From Bradyrhizobium sp. RP6 (GTDB lineage: Bacteria; Pseudomonadota; Alphaproteobacteria; Rhizobiales; Xanthobacteraceae): a DNA stretch of 64,000 nt. Numbering within the stretch: the stretch's first letter is position 1; the number at the start of each line of letters is the position of its first letter. This document shows, piece by piece, positions 15,405-24,043 of this stretch. A program made the position numbers and the translations under genes. The notes under the pieces were generated by a model that saw only the letters and a list, made by a program, of their open reading frames with translations, did no database searches and was not told the DNA's origin. Location: the NCBI RefSeq assembly GCF_003837805.1, contig NZ_RQIT01000011.1, positions 124,001 through 188,000 of the forward strand, given 5' to 3'.

Positions 15405-16123
15405 AGGACAATCCGTTCTCGCTCTGGGTTTATCTCTCGCAATCGCCGCTGCTCTGGCTGACCGTGACGCTGCTGGTCTATGCAACGACGGACGCGGTCT
15501 CGCTGGCGACGCGGCGTCATCCGATGGCCAATCCCGTGCTGCACGCGATGTGGATCATCGGTGCGTTCCTGCTGTTGACCGGCACCTCCTACACGACTTA
15601 TTTCGCGGGGGCGCAGTTCGTGCATTTCCTGCTGGGGCCAGCGACCGTCGCGCTTGCGGTCCCGCTCTACGAGAACCGCAAGCGCGTGGTGTCATCGATC
15701 GTTCCGATGCTGGTGGCGTTGGTCGCGGGCTCGGTCACCGCGGTGGTGTCGGTCGTGCTGCTGGCCGAGCTTGCCGGCCTGCCGCGCGACGTGGTGCTGT
15801 CGCTGGCGCCGAAATCAGTCACCGCCGGCGTTGCCATGGGCATCGCCGAATCCCTGCATGCCGATCCTTCGCTGGCGGCGGTCGCGGTCATCCTCACCGG
15901 CATTATGGGCGCCATCATCGTGACGCCGCTGATGAACCGCACCGGCATCACCGACTACCGGGCTCGCGGATTTGCCGCCGGCCTTGCCGCGCACGGCATC
16001 GGCACCGCGCGCGCGTTCCAGGTCGACGAGATTGCCGGCGTGTTTTCCGGCATCGCCATGAGCCTGAACGCCTTGGTGACCTCGTTCCTGGTCCCTCTGG
16101 CGGTGACACTATTGGTGCGATGA
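15401..16123 (+). CDS. LrgB/CidB-family membrane protein
   Basis: The 240-residue partner of the LrgA-like protein, starting in an ATGA overlap. It has seven or so membrane segments and the family blocks PLYENRKRVVSSIVPML, LAPKSVTAGVAMGIAESLHA and RGFAAGLAAHGIGTARAFQV. In plants and bacteria this family exports glycolate or glycerate, or modulates cell lysis together with LrgA. The substrate here is unknown. Stop-to-start spacing with the next gene (88 bp) suggests a separate promoter. Confidence 0.88.
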   Translation: MKDNPFSLWVYLSQSPLLWLTVTLLVYATTDAVSLATRRHPMANPVLHAMWIIGAFLLLTGTSYTTYFAGAQFVHFLLGPATVALAVPLYENRKRVVSSIVPMLVALVAGSVTAVVSVVLLAELAGLPRDVVLSLAPKSVTAGVAMGIAESLHADPSLAAVAVILTGIMGAIIVTPLMNRTGITDYRARGFAAGLAAHGIGTARAFQVDEIAGVFSGIAMSLNALVTSFLVPLAVTLLVR

Positions 16124-16210
16124 CACGATCGTCGCAACACTCTATATGATCGGTAACAAACGCCGATTCCCGGGCGTATGTACGCAGATGGGGCCGGAAC
16201 GGGACGAGAT

Positions 16211-16867
16211 ATGACCGGATTTTGGAATAATGGTGTTGCGACGCGGCGCGCCGCGTTGGCGCTGATCGGGGCGGGTGCTCTGGCAGTCGGTGCAGTGGGC
16301 TCGGCACGCGCTGCAACCGGCGATGACGAGGTGCTGACCGAGGCCAAGGTGTTGCGCGATCCCGACACGCCCGTCGCAGGCAATCCCGACGGCAACATCA
16401 CGATCGTCGAATGGTCCGACTACAATTGTCCCTATTGCCGCAAGCTCGAGCCCGAGCTGCACCAGGTGGTCCAGGACGATGGCAAGGTGCGTCTGGTGAT
16501 GAAGGACTGGCCGATCCTCGGGCCGGTTTCGGTCACGGCGGCGCGGACTGCGCTGGCGGCGAAATTCCAGGACAAGTACCATCAGGCCCATGACGCCATG
16601 ATGGGCGTCAGCTCGCGCCTGACAGAACCGCGCATCAACGAGCTGCTCGCGGCCGCCGGCGTCGACATGGACCGGTTGAAGCGCGATCTCACCGGCCACG
16701 CCAAGGACATCGACGCCATTCTCAAGCGCAACAACGAGCAGGCCGAAGCTTTCGGTTTCCGTGGCACCCCTTCCTTCATCGTCGGCAAGTACCGCGTGCC
16801 CGGCGTGCTCAGCATGGCCGAGTTCGAGCAGGTCATCGCCGACGCCCGCAAGGCCAAGATGAACTGA
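16211..16867 (+). CDS. DsbA-family thiol:disulfide oxidoreductase with Tat-like signal
   Basis: From ATG 16211 the product has 218 residues. The N-terminus has TRRAALALIGAGALAVGAVG, a twin-arginine-like signal ending SARA. The thioredoxin-fold domain carries the redox motif in SDYNCPYCRKLEP (CPYC), an inserted helical domain, and cis-Pro in FRGTPSFIVGKYRVPGV. This is the DsbA/ScsC/BdbD type, acting in the periplasm on protein cysteines. DsbB (10.5 kb) could reoxidise it. An upstream ATG at 16178 would add 11 residues ahead of the signal and is less likely. Confidence 0.85.
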   Translation: MTGFWNNGVATRRAALALIGAGALAVGAVGSARAATGDDEVLTEAKVLRDPDTPVAGNPDGNITIVEWSDYNCPYCRKLEPELHQVVQDDGKVRLVMKDWPILGPVSVTAARTALAAKFQDKYHQAHDAMMGVSSRLTEPRINELLAAAGVDMDRLKRDLTGHAKDIDAILKRNNEQAEAFGFRGTPSFIVGKYRVPGVLSMAEFEQVIADARKAKMN

Positions 16868-16895
16868 CGCGTCTCTTCGAGCGCAGTCGACACAA

Positions 16896-16926
16896 AGGCG
16901 CCGCCGCGGAGTTCGCGACGGCGCCT
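16896..16926. terminator. Bidirectional hairpin between convergent genes
   Basis: AGGCGCCG (16896-16903) pairs with CGGCGCCT (16919-16926). The hairpin lies between the DsbA-like gene and the small membrane-anchored gene that runs toward it, where a shared terminator is expected. No strong U-run is present. Confidence 0.45.
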
Positions 16927-16948
16927 CATTCATATGGTCGGGGCGATA

Positions 16949-17155
16949 TTACTTCGACGAGATCCGGACCCAGTCCTTGTGCGCGCGGTCGCGCAATGTG
17001 TCCCAATCGGCCTTGGCGACATCCCAGTTCACGATGGTGCGATTGGTGGTCGCGACCTCGCCATTGGCGACCGACGAGGTCTGCATGGAATCATAGACGT
17101 AGACGCCGCCCGCAAGCAGCAGTGCGCCCAGGATCATTCCGAAAAAAGTCTGCAT
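16949..17155 (-). CDS. Small membrane-anchored hypothetical protein
   Basis: From ATG 17153-17155, preceded by GGAGGTTCGTC, the product has 68 residues. It has one N-terminal membrane helix (MQTFFGMILGALLLAGGVYV) and a periplasmic or cytoplasmic tail ending in WDTLRDRAHKDWVRISSK. A longer frame starts upstream but lacks a ribosome site. No family function is known. It sits between two larger minus- and plus-strand genes without an evident partner. Confidence 0.7.
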   Translation of the reverse strand: MQTFFGMILGALLLAGGVYVYDSMQTSSVANGEVATTNRTIVNWDVAKADWDTLRDRAHKDWVRISSK

Positions 17156-17236
17156 GACGAACCTCCGGTGACGGGCGATAACGTCCGCCCGGAATGATGG
17201 TTCCCCTGCCATGCGGCGCATCTAAGGACAGGTCGT

Positions 17237-18307
17237 TCATTCTCCATTCAGCCATTGTAGCACTTCCGCATTGATCTCGCGCGGGTAGGTGTGGCTGAGG
17301 TCGCCGATCTCGCGATAGGTGACATTGGCGCCGGCGGCGGAGAGCGCCGCCTGCGTCTGCCGTGCGGTCTGCACTGGAAACATCCAGTCGAGCTTGCCGT
17401 GAGTAATGAAGACCGGCAGGCCTCGCAGGCGCGTTGCATCCGCCATTTCCACCATCAGCGGATGAAAGGTCGCCGCAACAGGCGCGAGGTGGGTGAAGGG
17501 CGAGGCGCCGTCCAGCCCGGTGATGTAGCAGAAGGTCCCGCCGTCGCTCATGCCGGTCAGAAGCATGCGCGAGGCATCGATGCTCCAGCGGCTGCGCACC
17601 GCCTCGAGGATGCGCATCAGGTTCGGCGTGTCGGTGTCGTTGCCCGTCAGCGCCCAGGTCGGACCGGTCGCAGTCGGTGCCACAAGGACCGCGCCAAGAC
17701 TGCGCGCGTCGCGAAGCCAGCTCCACAGAAAGCCGCGCCCGTTGCCGCTGCCGCCATGCAGCGCCATCACCAGCGGCATCGGCCGGCCAGGCATGTAGTA
17801 TTCGGGCACATAGGCCGAGAAGCCGCCACGGCTGCCGGGCTCATTGTGATCGTGGAAGATGCCGGTGTGCTCGCTCGCGCCGACTTCCAGTCGCGACAAC
17901 AGATCGTGATTCTCGCGATTGGCGGCGTTGAGAAAGAAGCTGCTCACGGGCGGAAACTGCACCGCCAGCGGATAGAGCGCCTCCTGCGCGCGCGGGACAT
18001 GGCGCAGCGCCCGGAACACCGCGACGAGATCGCCATTGCCACGCTCGACCTCGCGGATGCCGGCAAAGGCGGCGAGGGCCTCGTCGCAGGCACGATCGAT
18101 CCGCTCGCGCAAGCCGGCGAACTGTTCAGGCCAGTCGCCGATCGCCGCGCGTGCCGCTTGCAGCGCCTCGTCCGGTGTGCCGATTGCGTTCATCACCGAG
18201 GCGAAGGCGGGCGGGTGCAAATGCCGCTGGAAGAAGCCGAGCGCTTCCAGCGCATTGAGCAGCGGTGGCAGCACGGCCACGATGTCGTCCACCACAGCCT
18301 CGGTCAT
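17237..18307 (-). CDS. Alpha/beta-hydrolase, putative esterase/phospholipase
   Basis: The 356-residue product has an N-terminal helical region of about 140 residues of no clear family, followed by a phospholipase/carboxylesterase-like alpha/beta-hydrolase domain. This contains PLVMALHGGSGNGRGFLWSW (oxyanion region), GMSDGGTFCY with the nucleophilic Ser, and a late GDLSHTYPREIN containing the likely catalytic His. LPVFITHGKLDWMFPV provides the Asp. It has no signal peptide, so it is probably cytoplasmic. It lies 24 bp downstream of the pseudoprotease gene on the same strand, so the two are probably one transcript. Confidence 0.75.
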   Translation of the reverse strand: MTEAVVDDIVAVLPPLLNALEALGFFQRHLHPPAFASVMNAIGTPDEALQAARAAIGDWPEQFAGLRERIDRACDEALAAFAGIREVERGNGDLVAVFRALRHVPRAQEALYPLAVQFPPVSSFFLNAANRENHDLLSRLEVGASEHTGIFHDHNEPGSRGGFSAYVPEYYMPGRPMPLVMALHGGSGNGRGFLWSWLRDARSLGAVLVAPTATGPTWALTGNDTDTPNLMRILEAVRSRWSIDASRMLLTGMSDGGTFCYITGLDGASPFTHLAPVAATFHPLMVEMADATRLRGLPVFITHGKLDWMFPVQTARQTQAALSAAGANVTYREIGDLSHTYPREINAEVLQWLNGE

Positions 18308-18331
18308 CGCCCGCTACCTCAAGCCTTTGGA

Positions 18332-19303
18332 TCAGTGCAGCTTCGGCGCCTTCAGGAGCTTGAAGCGGTCGGTCGAGGTCACCGTGACGTCGAAGGTGAC
18401 GCCTTCATGATGCACGGTGAGTGGCACGTCGACGCCGGCGGTGCCGAGCGCCCACATTTTCTTGTAGAAGGCGGTTTGGCTCGTGACCTTGTCACCGTCC
18501 ACGGCGAGGATGACGTCGCCGGTCTTGAGCTCGGCGCGGGCGGCCGGGCCGTTGGCGGAGATCCCGATCACCACTACGCGGCCGTCGATCTCGGTCGAGA
18601 AGAGCCCAAGCCAGGGCCGCGCCGGCTTGTTGACGCGGCCGAAATTGCGCAAGTCCTCCAGGATCGGCTTCGAGAGGTCGATCGGCACGATCATATTGAC
18701 GTGCTCGGCCTTGCCGTCACGTTCGCGCTCGAGCTGGAGCGAGCCGATGCCGATCAACTCGCCGCGTTCGTTGAGAAGGGCGGTGCCGCCCCAGTTCGGA
18801 TGTGCGGGACAGGTGAAGATGGCCTCGTCCAGCAGATATTCCCAGTAGCCCGCGAATTCCTGCTTGGCCACGATTTGGCTCGCGACCGAGCGTGTGCGCC
18901 CGCCGGCGCCGCCGACCACGACGCGGTCGCCGATCCGGGTCGCTGCCGACGAGCCGAGCGGCAGCGGCGCGACGTCGAGATGGCCGAGCGCCTGCACCAG
19001 CCCGAACCCGGTTTCCGAATCGAAGCCGAGCGCATGACCCTCCACCACGCGTCCGTCGGCGCGGTGCAGCCAGACCGTCTCGGCCTCAGTGATGAGATAA
19101 CCTATCGTGAGCACCAGCCCGTCGTCGATCACGACGCCATTGCCGGCGCGCTCGGTGCCCAGAGTCTCGGCGCTGAAGGCGTCCGGCGGGACGATGGCGT
19201 GCAGGCCGACGATGGATGCGAGGGCGCGGTCGAGATCAAAGCTGTAGTCGCTCGCCCGCGGCTGGTTCGCCGGCGGAACTCTCCATTCGGTCAGAGCGGG
19301 CAT
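18332..19303 (-). CDS. Trypsin-fold (S1C/HtrA-like) pseudoprotease with PDZ domain
   Basis: From an ATG at about 19301-19303, preceded by AGGAG, the product has 323 residues. It has an HtrA-like double beta-barrel (about 30-220) and a PDZ domain (about 225-305: RPWLGLFSTEIDGRVVVIGI, SANGPAARAELKTGDVIL). All three catalytic positions are changed: the His segment reads LVLTIGYLI (Tyr for His), the Asp segment SETGFGLVQ (Gly for Asp), and the Ser segment PNWGGTAL (Trp for Ser). No signal peptide is present, so it is probably a cytosolic non-proteolytic binding protein or scaffold. It is co-directional with the downstream esterase. Confidence 0.8.
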   Translation of the reverse strand: MPALTEWRVPPANQPRASDYSFDLDRALASIVGLHAIVPPDAFSAETLGTERAGNGVVIDDGLVLTIGYLITEAETVWLHRADGRVVEGHALGFDSETGFGLVQALGHLDVAPLPLGSSAATRIGDRVVVGGAGGRTRSVASQIVAKQEFAGYWEYLLDEAIFTCPAHPNWGGTALLNERGELIGIGSLQLERERDGKAEHVNMIVPIDLSKPILEDLRNFGRVNKPARPWLGLFSTEIDGRVVVIGISANGPAARAELKTGDVILAVDGDKVTSQTAFYKKMWALGTAGVDVPLTVHHEGVTFDVTVTSTDRFKLLKAPKLH

Positions 19304-19582
19304 GGAGTTCTCCTGGCTGAGAGCATCGCTCCGGCATGGCTTGCGGAACGACGAGCAAGCATAATTTAGGCCGGAGCAGGCCGTCTTAAAAGCCTCGTTG
19401 CCAACTATTCCGGAGAACGCCGCGTGAAATCTTCGAAAGGCATGAAACATACCTCGTGCTCGGGGCGTCGGTGCGATCCGGCACCGGCCGCATGGCTGCT
19501 GTCCGACGGGATGCTAGGTGCCGCATAGCGAAGCTGCTAACCATTGCCGCTTCGTTTGACCTTGGGATCACGGGCGACAGGC
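19304..19582. other. Divergent promoter region, pseudoprotease/amidohydrolase
   Basis: This 279-bp gap should hold promoters for the leftward pseudoprotease-esterase pair and the rightward amidohydrolase-transporter unit. No gene and no obvious dyad operator was recognised. Confidence 0.4.
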
Positions 19583-21001
19583 ATGGACAACCGCAGCGAC
19601 ATCTGGCGTGGCATCGATACGATCAAGGCACGCTTCATCGACCTCAGCGACAGGGTCTGGGGCATGCCTGAGGTCTGCTACACCGAGGCCCGGTCCGCCG
19701 CCGAGCATCTCGCCGAGCTGCGCCATCAGGGATTCCGGATCGCCGAGAACGTCGCCGGCATTCCGACCGCGGTAATGGGCGAGTGGGGCGAGGGCGGTCC
19801 GGTCATCGCTTTCATGGGTGAATACGACGCGCTGCCGGGCCTCAGCCAGGAGGCGGGTGTTGCCGAGCATCGCCCGATCGAGGCCGGCGGCCATGGCCAT
19901 GGCTGCGGTCACAATCTGCTTGGTTCCGCCGCGCTGCTCGCCGCGACTGCGGTGAAGGACTGGCTGGCCGAGAACAAGGTGCCCGGCCGCGTGCGCTATT
20001 ACGGCTGCCCTGCCGAAGAAGGCGGCGCGGCCAAGGCCTTCATGGTGCGCTCCGGCGCGTTCGAGGACGCCGACATCGCCATCACCTGGCATCCGCACAG
20101 CTTCTGGGAAGTCGCGGTGACGCCGTCGCTCGCCAACACACGTGCGGATTTCATCTTCACCGGCCGTACCTCGCATGCGGCCGCCTCGCCGCATCTCGGC
20201 CGCTCGGCGCTCGACGCGGTGGAATTGATGAATGTCGGTGTGAACTACATGCGCGAGCACATGCCGAGCGATGCGCGCGTGCACTACGCTTTGCTCGATA
20301 CCGGCGGCATTGCGCCGAACGTGGTGCAGGCGCATGCGCGGGTGCGCTATTCGATCCGCGCTCGCGATCTTCCCGGCATGAACGAGCTGGTTGGGCGCGT
20401 GTCCAAGATCGCGCAGGGCGCCGCGTTGATGACCGAGACCAAAGTCGAAATGAAGATCATCTCCGCGGTCTCCAACATCCTGCCGAACACGCCACTAGAG
20501 CAGGCGCTGCACCGGGTCATGGAAGAGCTCGGGCCGCCGCATTTCGACGATGCGGACAAGGGTTTTGCCAGCCAGATCCGCGCGACGCTCAGCGATAAGG
20601 ACATCGCGTCCGTCTATTACGCGATCGGCATGGAGCCGACCGATCGGCCGCTGGCCGACTTCCTGGTGCCGCTCGACGCCAAGCGCAACCCGTTGGTCGG
20701 CTCGACCGACGTCGGCGACGTCAGCTGGGTGGTGCCGACCGTGCAGGTTCACGCACCCACGGTTGCGATCGGCACGCCGTTCCACACCTGGCAGGTGGTG
20801 GCGCAGGGCAAGAGCCCGCATGCCCACAAGGCCATGGTGCAGGCGGCCAAGGCGATGGCCGGCCTCGGCATCAAGGCGCTGACGGAACCGGAGCTGATCA
20901 AGGCCGCCAAGGCGGACCTTCAAAGGCGGACGGCCAAGACACCCTATGTCTGTCCGCTGCCGGATCACGTCGCGCCGCCGCTCGACATGTCCGTTGCATA
21001 G
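19583..21001 (+). CDS. M20-family amidohydrolase (AbgB/peptidase M20D-like)
   Basis: ATG 19583 gives 472 residues. Metal-binding motifs of M20 peptidases are visible: MGEYDALPGLSQEAG, GGHGHGCGHNLLGSAALLAA and YYGCPAEEGGAAKAF. A dimerisation (lid) domain follows (FTGRTSHAAASPHLGRSALD). The long C-terminal section ending near residue 470 and the GHGCGHN pattern are closest to AbgB, the p-aminobenzoyl-glutamate hydrolase subunit. It likely removes an amide-linked amino acid from a peptide or acylated substrate imported by the ABC transporter encoded just downstream. The exact substrate is unknown. Confidence 0.85.
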   Translation: MDNRSDIWRGIDTIKARFIDLSDRVWGMPEVCYTEARSAAEHLAELRHQGFRIAENVAGIPTAVMGEWGEGGPVIAFMGEYDALPGLSQEAGVAEHRPIEAGGHGHGCGHNLLGSAALLAATAVKDWLAENKVPGRVRYYGCPAEEGGAAKAFMVRSGAFEDADIAITWHPHSFWEVAVTPSLANTRADFIFTGRTSHAAASPHLGRSALDAVELMNVGVNYMREHMPSDARVHYALLDTGGIAPNVVQAHARVRYSIRARDLPGMNELVGRVSKIAQGAALMTETKVEMKIISAVSNILPNTPLEQALHRVMEELGPPHFDDADKGFASQIRATLSDKDIASVYYAIGMEPTDRPLADFLVPLDAKRNPLVGSTDVGDVSWVVPTVQVHAPTVAIGTPFHTWQVVAQGKSPHAHKAMVQAAKAMAGLGIKALTEPELIKAAKADLQRRTAKTPYVCPLPDHVAPPLDMSVA

Positions 21002-21057
21002 AACTTCGCCTCGATACTTCGTTTGATCCGGCGAACAAATTTTCCGCAGTGCAGCGT

Positions 21058-21087
21058 GCAATCCAGCATGTTTTGATGCTGGATTGC
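21058..21087 (+). terminator. 12-bp perfect inverted repeat between amidohydrolase and transporter genes
   Basis: GCAATCCAGCAT at 21058-21069 pairs exactly with ATGCTGGATTGC at 21076-21087 around loop GTTTTG. It lies 57 bp past the amidohydrolase stop and 177 bp before the binding-protein start. It has no U-run, so it may be an attenuator or RNA-stabilising stem rather than a strict terminator. Its core CAATCCAG also appears in repeat family A. Confidence 0.5.
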
Positions 21088-21263
21088 CGAACGGATGGGC
21101 TGCGGAACGCGATTTTGCCCAACGGACAGCCAGAAGACCGTTTGCATACACACGGTCCCAGTTGACGTGCACCCCATTCGGTGTGCCATCTACCGCCAGC
21201 CAAACCCGGCGGTCGCCTCCTGCGGCCGCCTGCATCCATGTCGGAACCAGACGGGGGACAACC

Positions 21264-23054
21264 ATGCTGGATAAAGAACTGCGTTCGATGATCGGCCAGG
21301 TGAAGGACGGGCGGATGGACCGCCGCGCCTTCATCCAGCGCATGGCCGCCGTTGGCCTGACCGCACCGCTGGCCAACCAGATCCTCGCGCTCGGCGGCGT
21401 CGCCATGGCGGAAGGCGCGTCCACCTATAAACCGACCAAACGCGGCGGCGGCGGTGCGCTGAAGCTGTTGTGGTGGCAGGGGCCGACCTTGCTCAATCCG
21501 CATTTCGCAACCGGCACCAAGGACCAGGACGGCTCGCGCCTGTTCTACGAACCGCTCGCCTGCTGGGATCCGGACGGCAACATGAAGCTGGTGCTGGCGA
21601 CCGAAATTCCCTCGATCCAGAACGGCCTGCTCGCCGCCGACGGCAAGTCGGTGACGTGGAGGTTGAAACCCGGCGTGAAATGGCATGATGGCAAGCCGTT
21701 CACGGCCGACGATGTCGTATTCACGTGGCAGTACATCAAGGATCCCGCCACTGCGGCCGTGACCATCGCAAGCTATCGCGACCTCACTGTCGAGAAGATC
21801 GACGATCTCACGGTCAAGATCAGTTTCCCGAAGCCGACCCCGTTCTGGGCGGACGCCTTTGTCGGAGCCCCGAACACGATTCTCCCCAAGCACCTGTTTG
21901 CCGACTACACGGGCAGCAAGTCGCGGGAAGCGCCGACCAACCTTTCTCCAGTCGGAACCGGTCCCTACAAATTCGTCGAGTTCAAGCCGGGCGATCTCAT
22001 CCGCGGCGTGATCAATCCCGACTATCACATGGCCAACCGGCCCTATTTCGACACGATCGAGATGAAGGGCGGCGGTGATGCCGTTTCGGCTGCACGCGCC
22101 GTGATCCAGACCGGCGAGTATGATTTCGGCTGGAATATCCAGGTCGAGGACGACGTGCTGCTGCGCCTGGAAAAGGGCGGGAAGGGCAAGACGGTGTATG
22201 CCGTGGGCGGCGACACCGAATTCATCGCGCTCAATTTCACCGATCCGAACGTCGAGGTCGACGGCGAGCGTTCGTCGATGAAGACCAAGCATCCGCTGTT
22301 CTCGGATCCCGTCGTGCGCAAGGCGCTGTCCCTGCTGGTCGATCGCGAGTCCGTCAAGAAGGCGATCTACGGCCGCGCCGGCCGTACCACCTCCAACTTC
22401 CTCAACGGCCCCGAGAAGTTCGTGTCCAAGAACACGTCTTGGGAATTCAACATCGAGAAGGCCGCCAAGATGCTCGACGACGCCGGCTGGAAGCCCGGTC
22501 CCGACGGCATCCGCGAGAAGGACGGCAAGAAGCTGAAGATTCTCTACCAGACCTCGATCAACGGTCCGCGCCAGAAGACTCAGGCCATCGTCAAACAGGC
22601 CTGTCAGAAGGCCGGCATTGAGGTCGAGCTGAAGTCGGTCGTCGCCTCGGTCTTTTTCTCCTCCGACGTCGCCAATCCCGACACCTATCCCAAGTTCTAC
22701 GCGGATATCGAGATGTTCCAGATCCCGCTGAGCCAGCCGGATCCGTCGCAGCACATGCGCCGCTACCTGTCCACCAGCGTCGCGACCAAGGAGAACAAGT
22801 GGCAGGGCACCAATTTCCCGCGCTGGGTCAACAAGGACTATGACGCGGCGATCAACGCTGCCGATATGGAGATGGATCCGGTCAAGCGCGCGGCGCTCTA
22901 TATCAAGGCCAACGATCTGATGTGGCAAGACACGGTGTTCATCCCCGTGATGCATCGTCTCAAGGTGGAGGCGGCCGCGAACAATTTGCGTCCGGTGATC
23001 TCGGGCTGGGCCAACGAAACCGACAATCTGTTCGACTGGTACCGCGAGGAATGA
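21264..23054 (+). CDS. Peptide ABC transporter substrate-binding protein (family 5)
   Basis: ATG 21264 follows GGGGGA and gives 596 residues. The N-terminus contains a twin-arginine-type signal (MDRRAFIQRMAAVGLTAPLA). The mature part has family 5 motifs: LNPHFATGTKDQDGSRLFYE, WRLKPGVKWHDGKPFTADDV, and VGTGPYKFVEF. It binds a peptide or similar solute in the periplasm and delivers it to the permeases encoded next. The upstream M20 hydrolase suggests a peptide or N-acylated amino acid ligand. Confidence 0.9.
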   Translation: MLDKELRSMIGQVKDGRMDRRAFIQRMAAVGLTAPLANQILALGGVAMAEGASTYKPTKRGGGGALKLLWWQGPTLLNPHFATGTKDQDGSRLFYEPLACWDPDGNMKLVLATEIPSIQNGLLAADGKSVTWRLKPGVKWHDGKPFTADDVVFTWQYIKDPATAAVTIASYRDLTVEKIDDLTVKISFPKPTPFWADAFVGAPNTILPKHLFADYTGSKSREAPTNLSPVGTGPYKFVEFKPGDLIRGVINPDYHMANRPYFDTIEMKGGGDAVSAARAVIQTGEYDFGWNIQVEDDVLLRLEKGGKGKTVYAVGGDTEFIALNFTDPNVEVDGERSSMKTKHPLFSDPVVRKALSLLVDRESVKKAIYGRAGRTTSNFLNGPEKFVSKNTSWEFNIEKAAKMLDDAGWKPGPDGIREKDGKKLKILYQTSINGPRQKTQAIVKQACQKAGIEVELKSVVASVFFSSDVANPDTYPKFYADIEMFQIPLSQPDPSQHMRRYLSTSVATKENKWQGTNFPRWVNKDYDAAINAADMEMDPVKRAALYIKANDLMWQDTVFIPVMHRLKVEAAANNLRPVISGWANETDNLFDWYREE

Positions 23055-23083
23055 TCCCCCAGCGCTAGACGGGGCCTTCCCTC

Positions 23084-24043
23084 ATGAGTCAATACGTCCT
23101 GCGTCGCCTCCTGATCGCGATTCCGAGCCTGCTCGGAATTTCGGTCGTGCTGTTCGTCGTGCTCGCGCTCGCCCCCGGCGATCCGTTCTCTGAGCTGGCG
23201 ACGAATCCGAACGTACCGCCCGAAGTGCAGGCCGCGCTTCGGGCCAAGTTCGGCCTCGACGATCCTATTTACCTCCGCTACCTGCACTGGCTCAACGCCA
23301 TGCTGCACGGCGATTGGGGCTTCTCCTTCGTCAGCCGGATGGACGTCGACAAGCTGATCCTCCAGCGCCTGCCGGCCACGCTCTATGTGATCGGCTCGGC
23401 GCAGATCCTGGCGCTCCTGATCGCGATCCCCGTCGGCGTCTATGCCGCGACGAGGCCGTATTCGCTGTTCGACCAGATCGCGAACACGCTCGCCTTCGTC
23501 GGTTTCTCGCTGCCCACCTTCTTCACCGGCATTCTGTTCATCCTGATCTTCTCGGTCACGCTGGACTGGCTCCCATTCGTCTACACCACCGACATCAAGG
23601 CGACCGGCATTCACTGGGTGCTCGAGATGATCCGTCAGGCGATCATGCCGGTGGCGGTGCTCGGCCTGTTCCAGGCGGCGTCGATGACGCGCTTCGTGCG
23701 TTCGGCGATGCTCGACGTCATCAGGCTCGACTACGTTACCACGGCGCGTGCGAAGGGACTTGGTCAGGCCACGGTCATAGTCAAGCACGTGATGCGCAAC
23801 GCCATGATCCCGGTCGTGACGCTGATTGCGTTGCAAATGCCCGCGGTGTTCGGCGGCGCCATCGTCACCGAGCAGATCTTCCGCATCCCCGGCATCGGCT
23901 CGCTGCTGATCTCGTCCATCCTTTCCAACGACACGCCGGTGGTGATGGCCGTCACCTTCGTCTTCGCGTGCCTTGTGGTCCTGTTCAATCTCATCGCGGA
24001 CGTCCTGTATGGCTGGCTTGACCCTCGCATCTCCTTCCGCTGA
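23084..24043 (+). CDS. Peptide ABC transporter permease, DppB type
   Basis: The 319-residue permease has six membrane helices and the usual N-terminus (MSQYVLRRLLIAIPSLLGIS). The cytoplasmic EAA loop reads RLDYVTTARAKGLGQATVIV, with the conserved ARAKGL that contacts the ATPase. It pairs with the next permease to form the channel. It begins 29 bp after the binding-protein stop, in the same operon. Confidence 0.92.
   Translation: MSQYVLRRLLIAIPSLLGISVVLFVVLALAPGDPFSELATNPNVPPEVQAALRAKFGLDDPIYLRYLHWLNAMLHGDWGFSFVSRMDVDKLILQRLPATLYVIGSAQILALLIAIPVGVYAATRPYSLFDQIANTLAFVGFSLPTFFTGILFILIFSVTLDWLPFVYTTDIKATGIHWVLEMIRQAIMPVAVLGLFQAASMTRFVRSAMLDVIRLDYVTTARAKGLGQATVIVKHVMRNAMIPVVTLIALQMPAVFGGAIVTEQIFRIPGIGSLLISSILSNDTPVVMAVTFVFACLVVLFNLIADVLYGWLDPRISFR

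Noticed and set aside
17291..19369. 692-residue plus-strand frame
   Set aside because: It is antisense to the esterase and pseudoprotease genes, whose motifs are clear, and has Arg/His-rich non-protein composition.
21058..21087. CRISPR-like or attachment-site reading of the perfect hairpin
   Set aside because: Only one dyad is present, with no spaced repeats, no cas genes and no integrase.
20898..22955. 685-residue minus-strand frame
   Set aside because: It is antisense to the peptide-binding-protein gene. Long antisense frames are expected at this GC content, and its sequence has no family motif.
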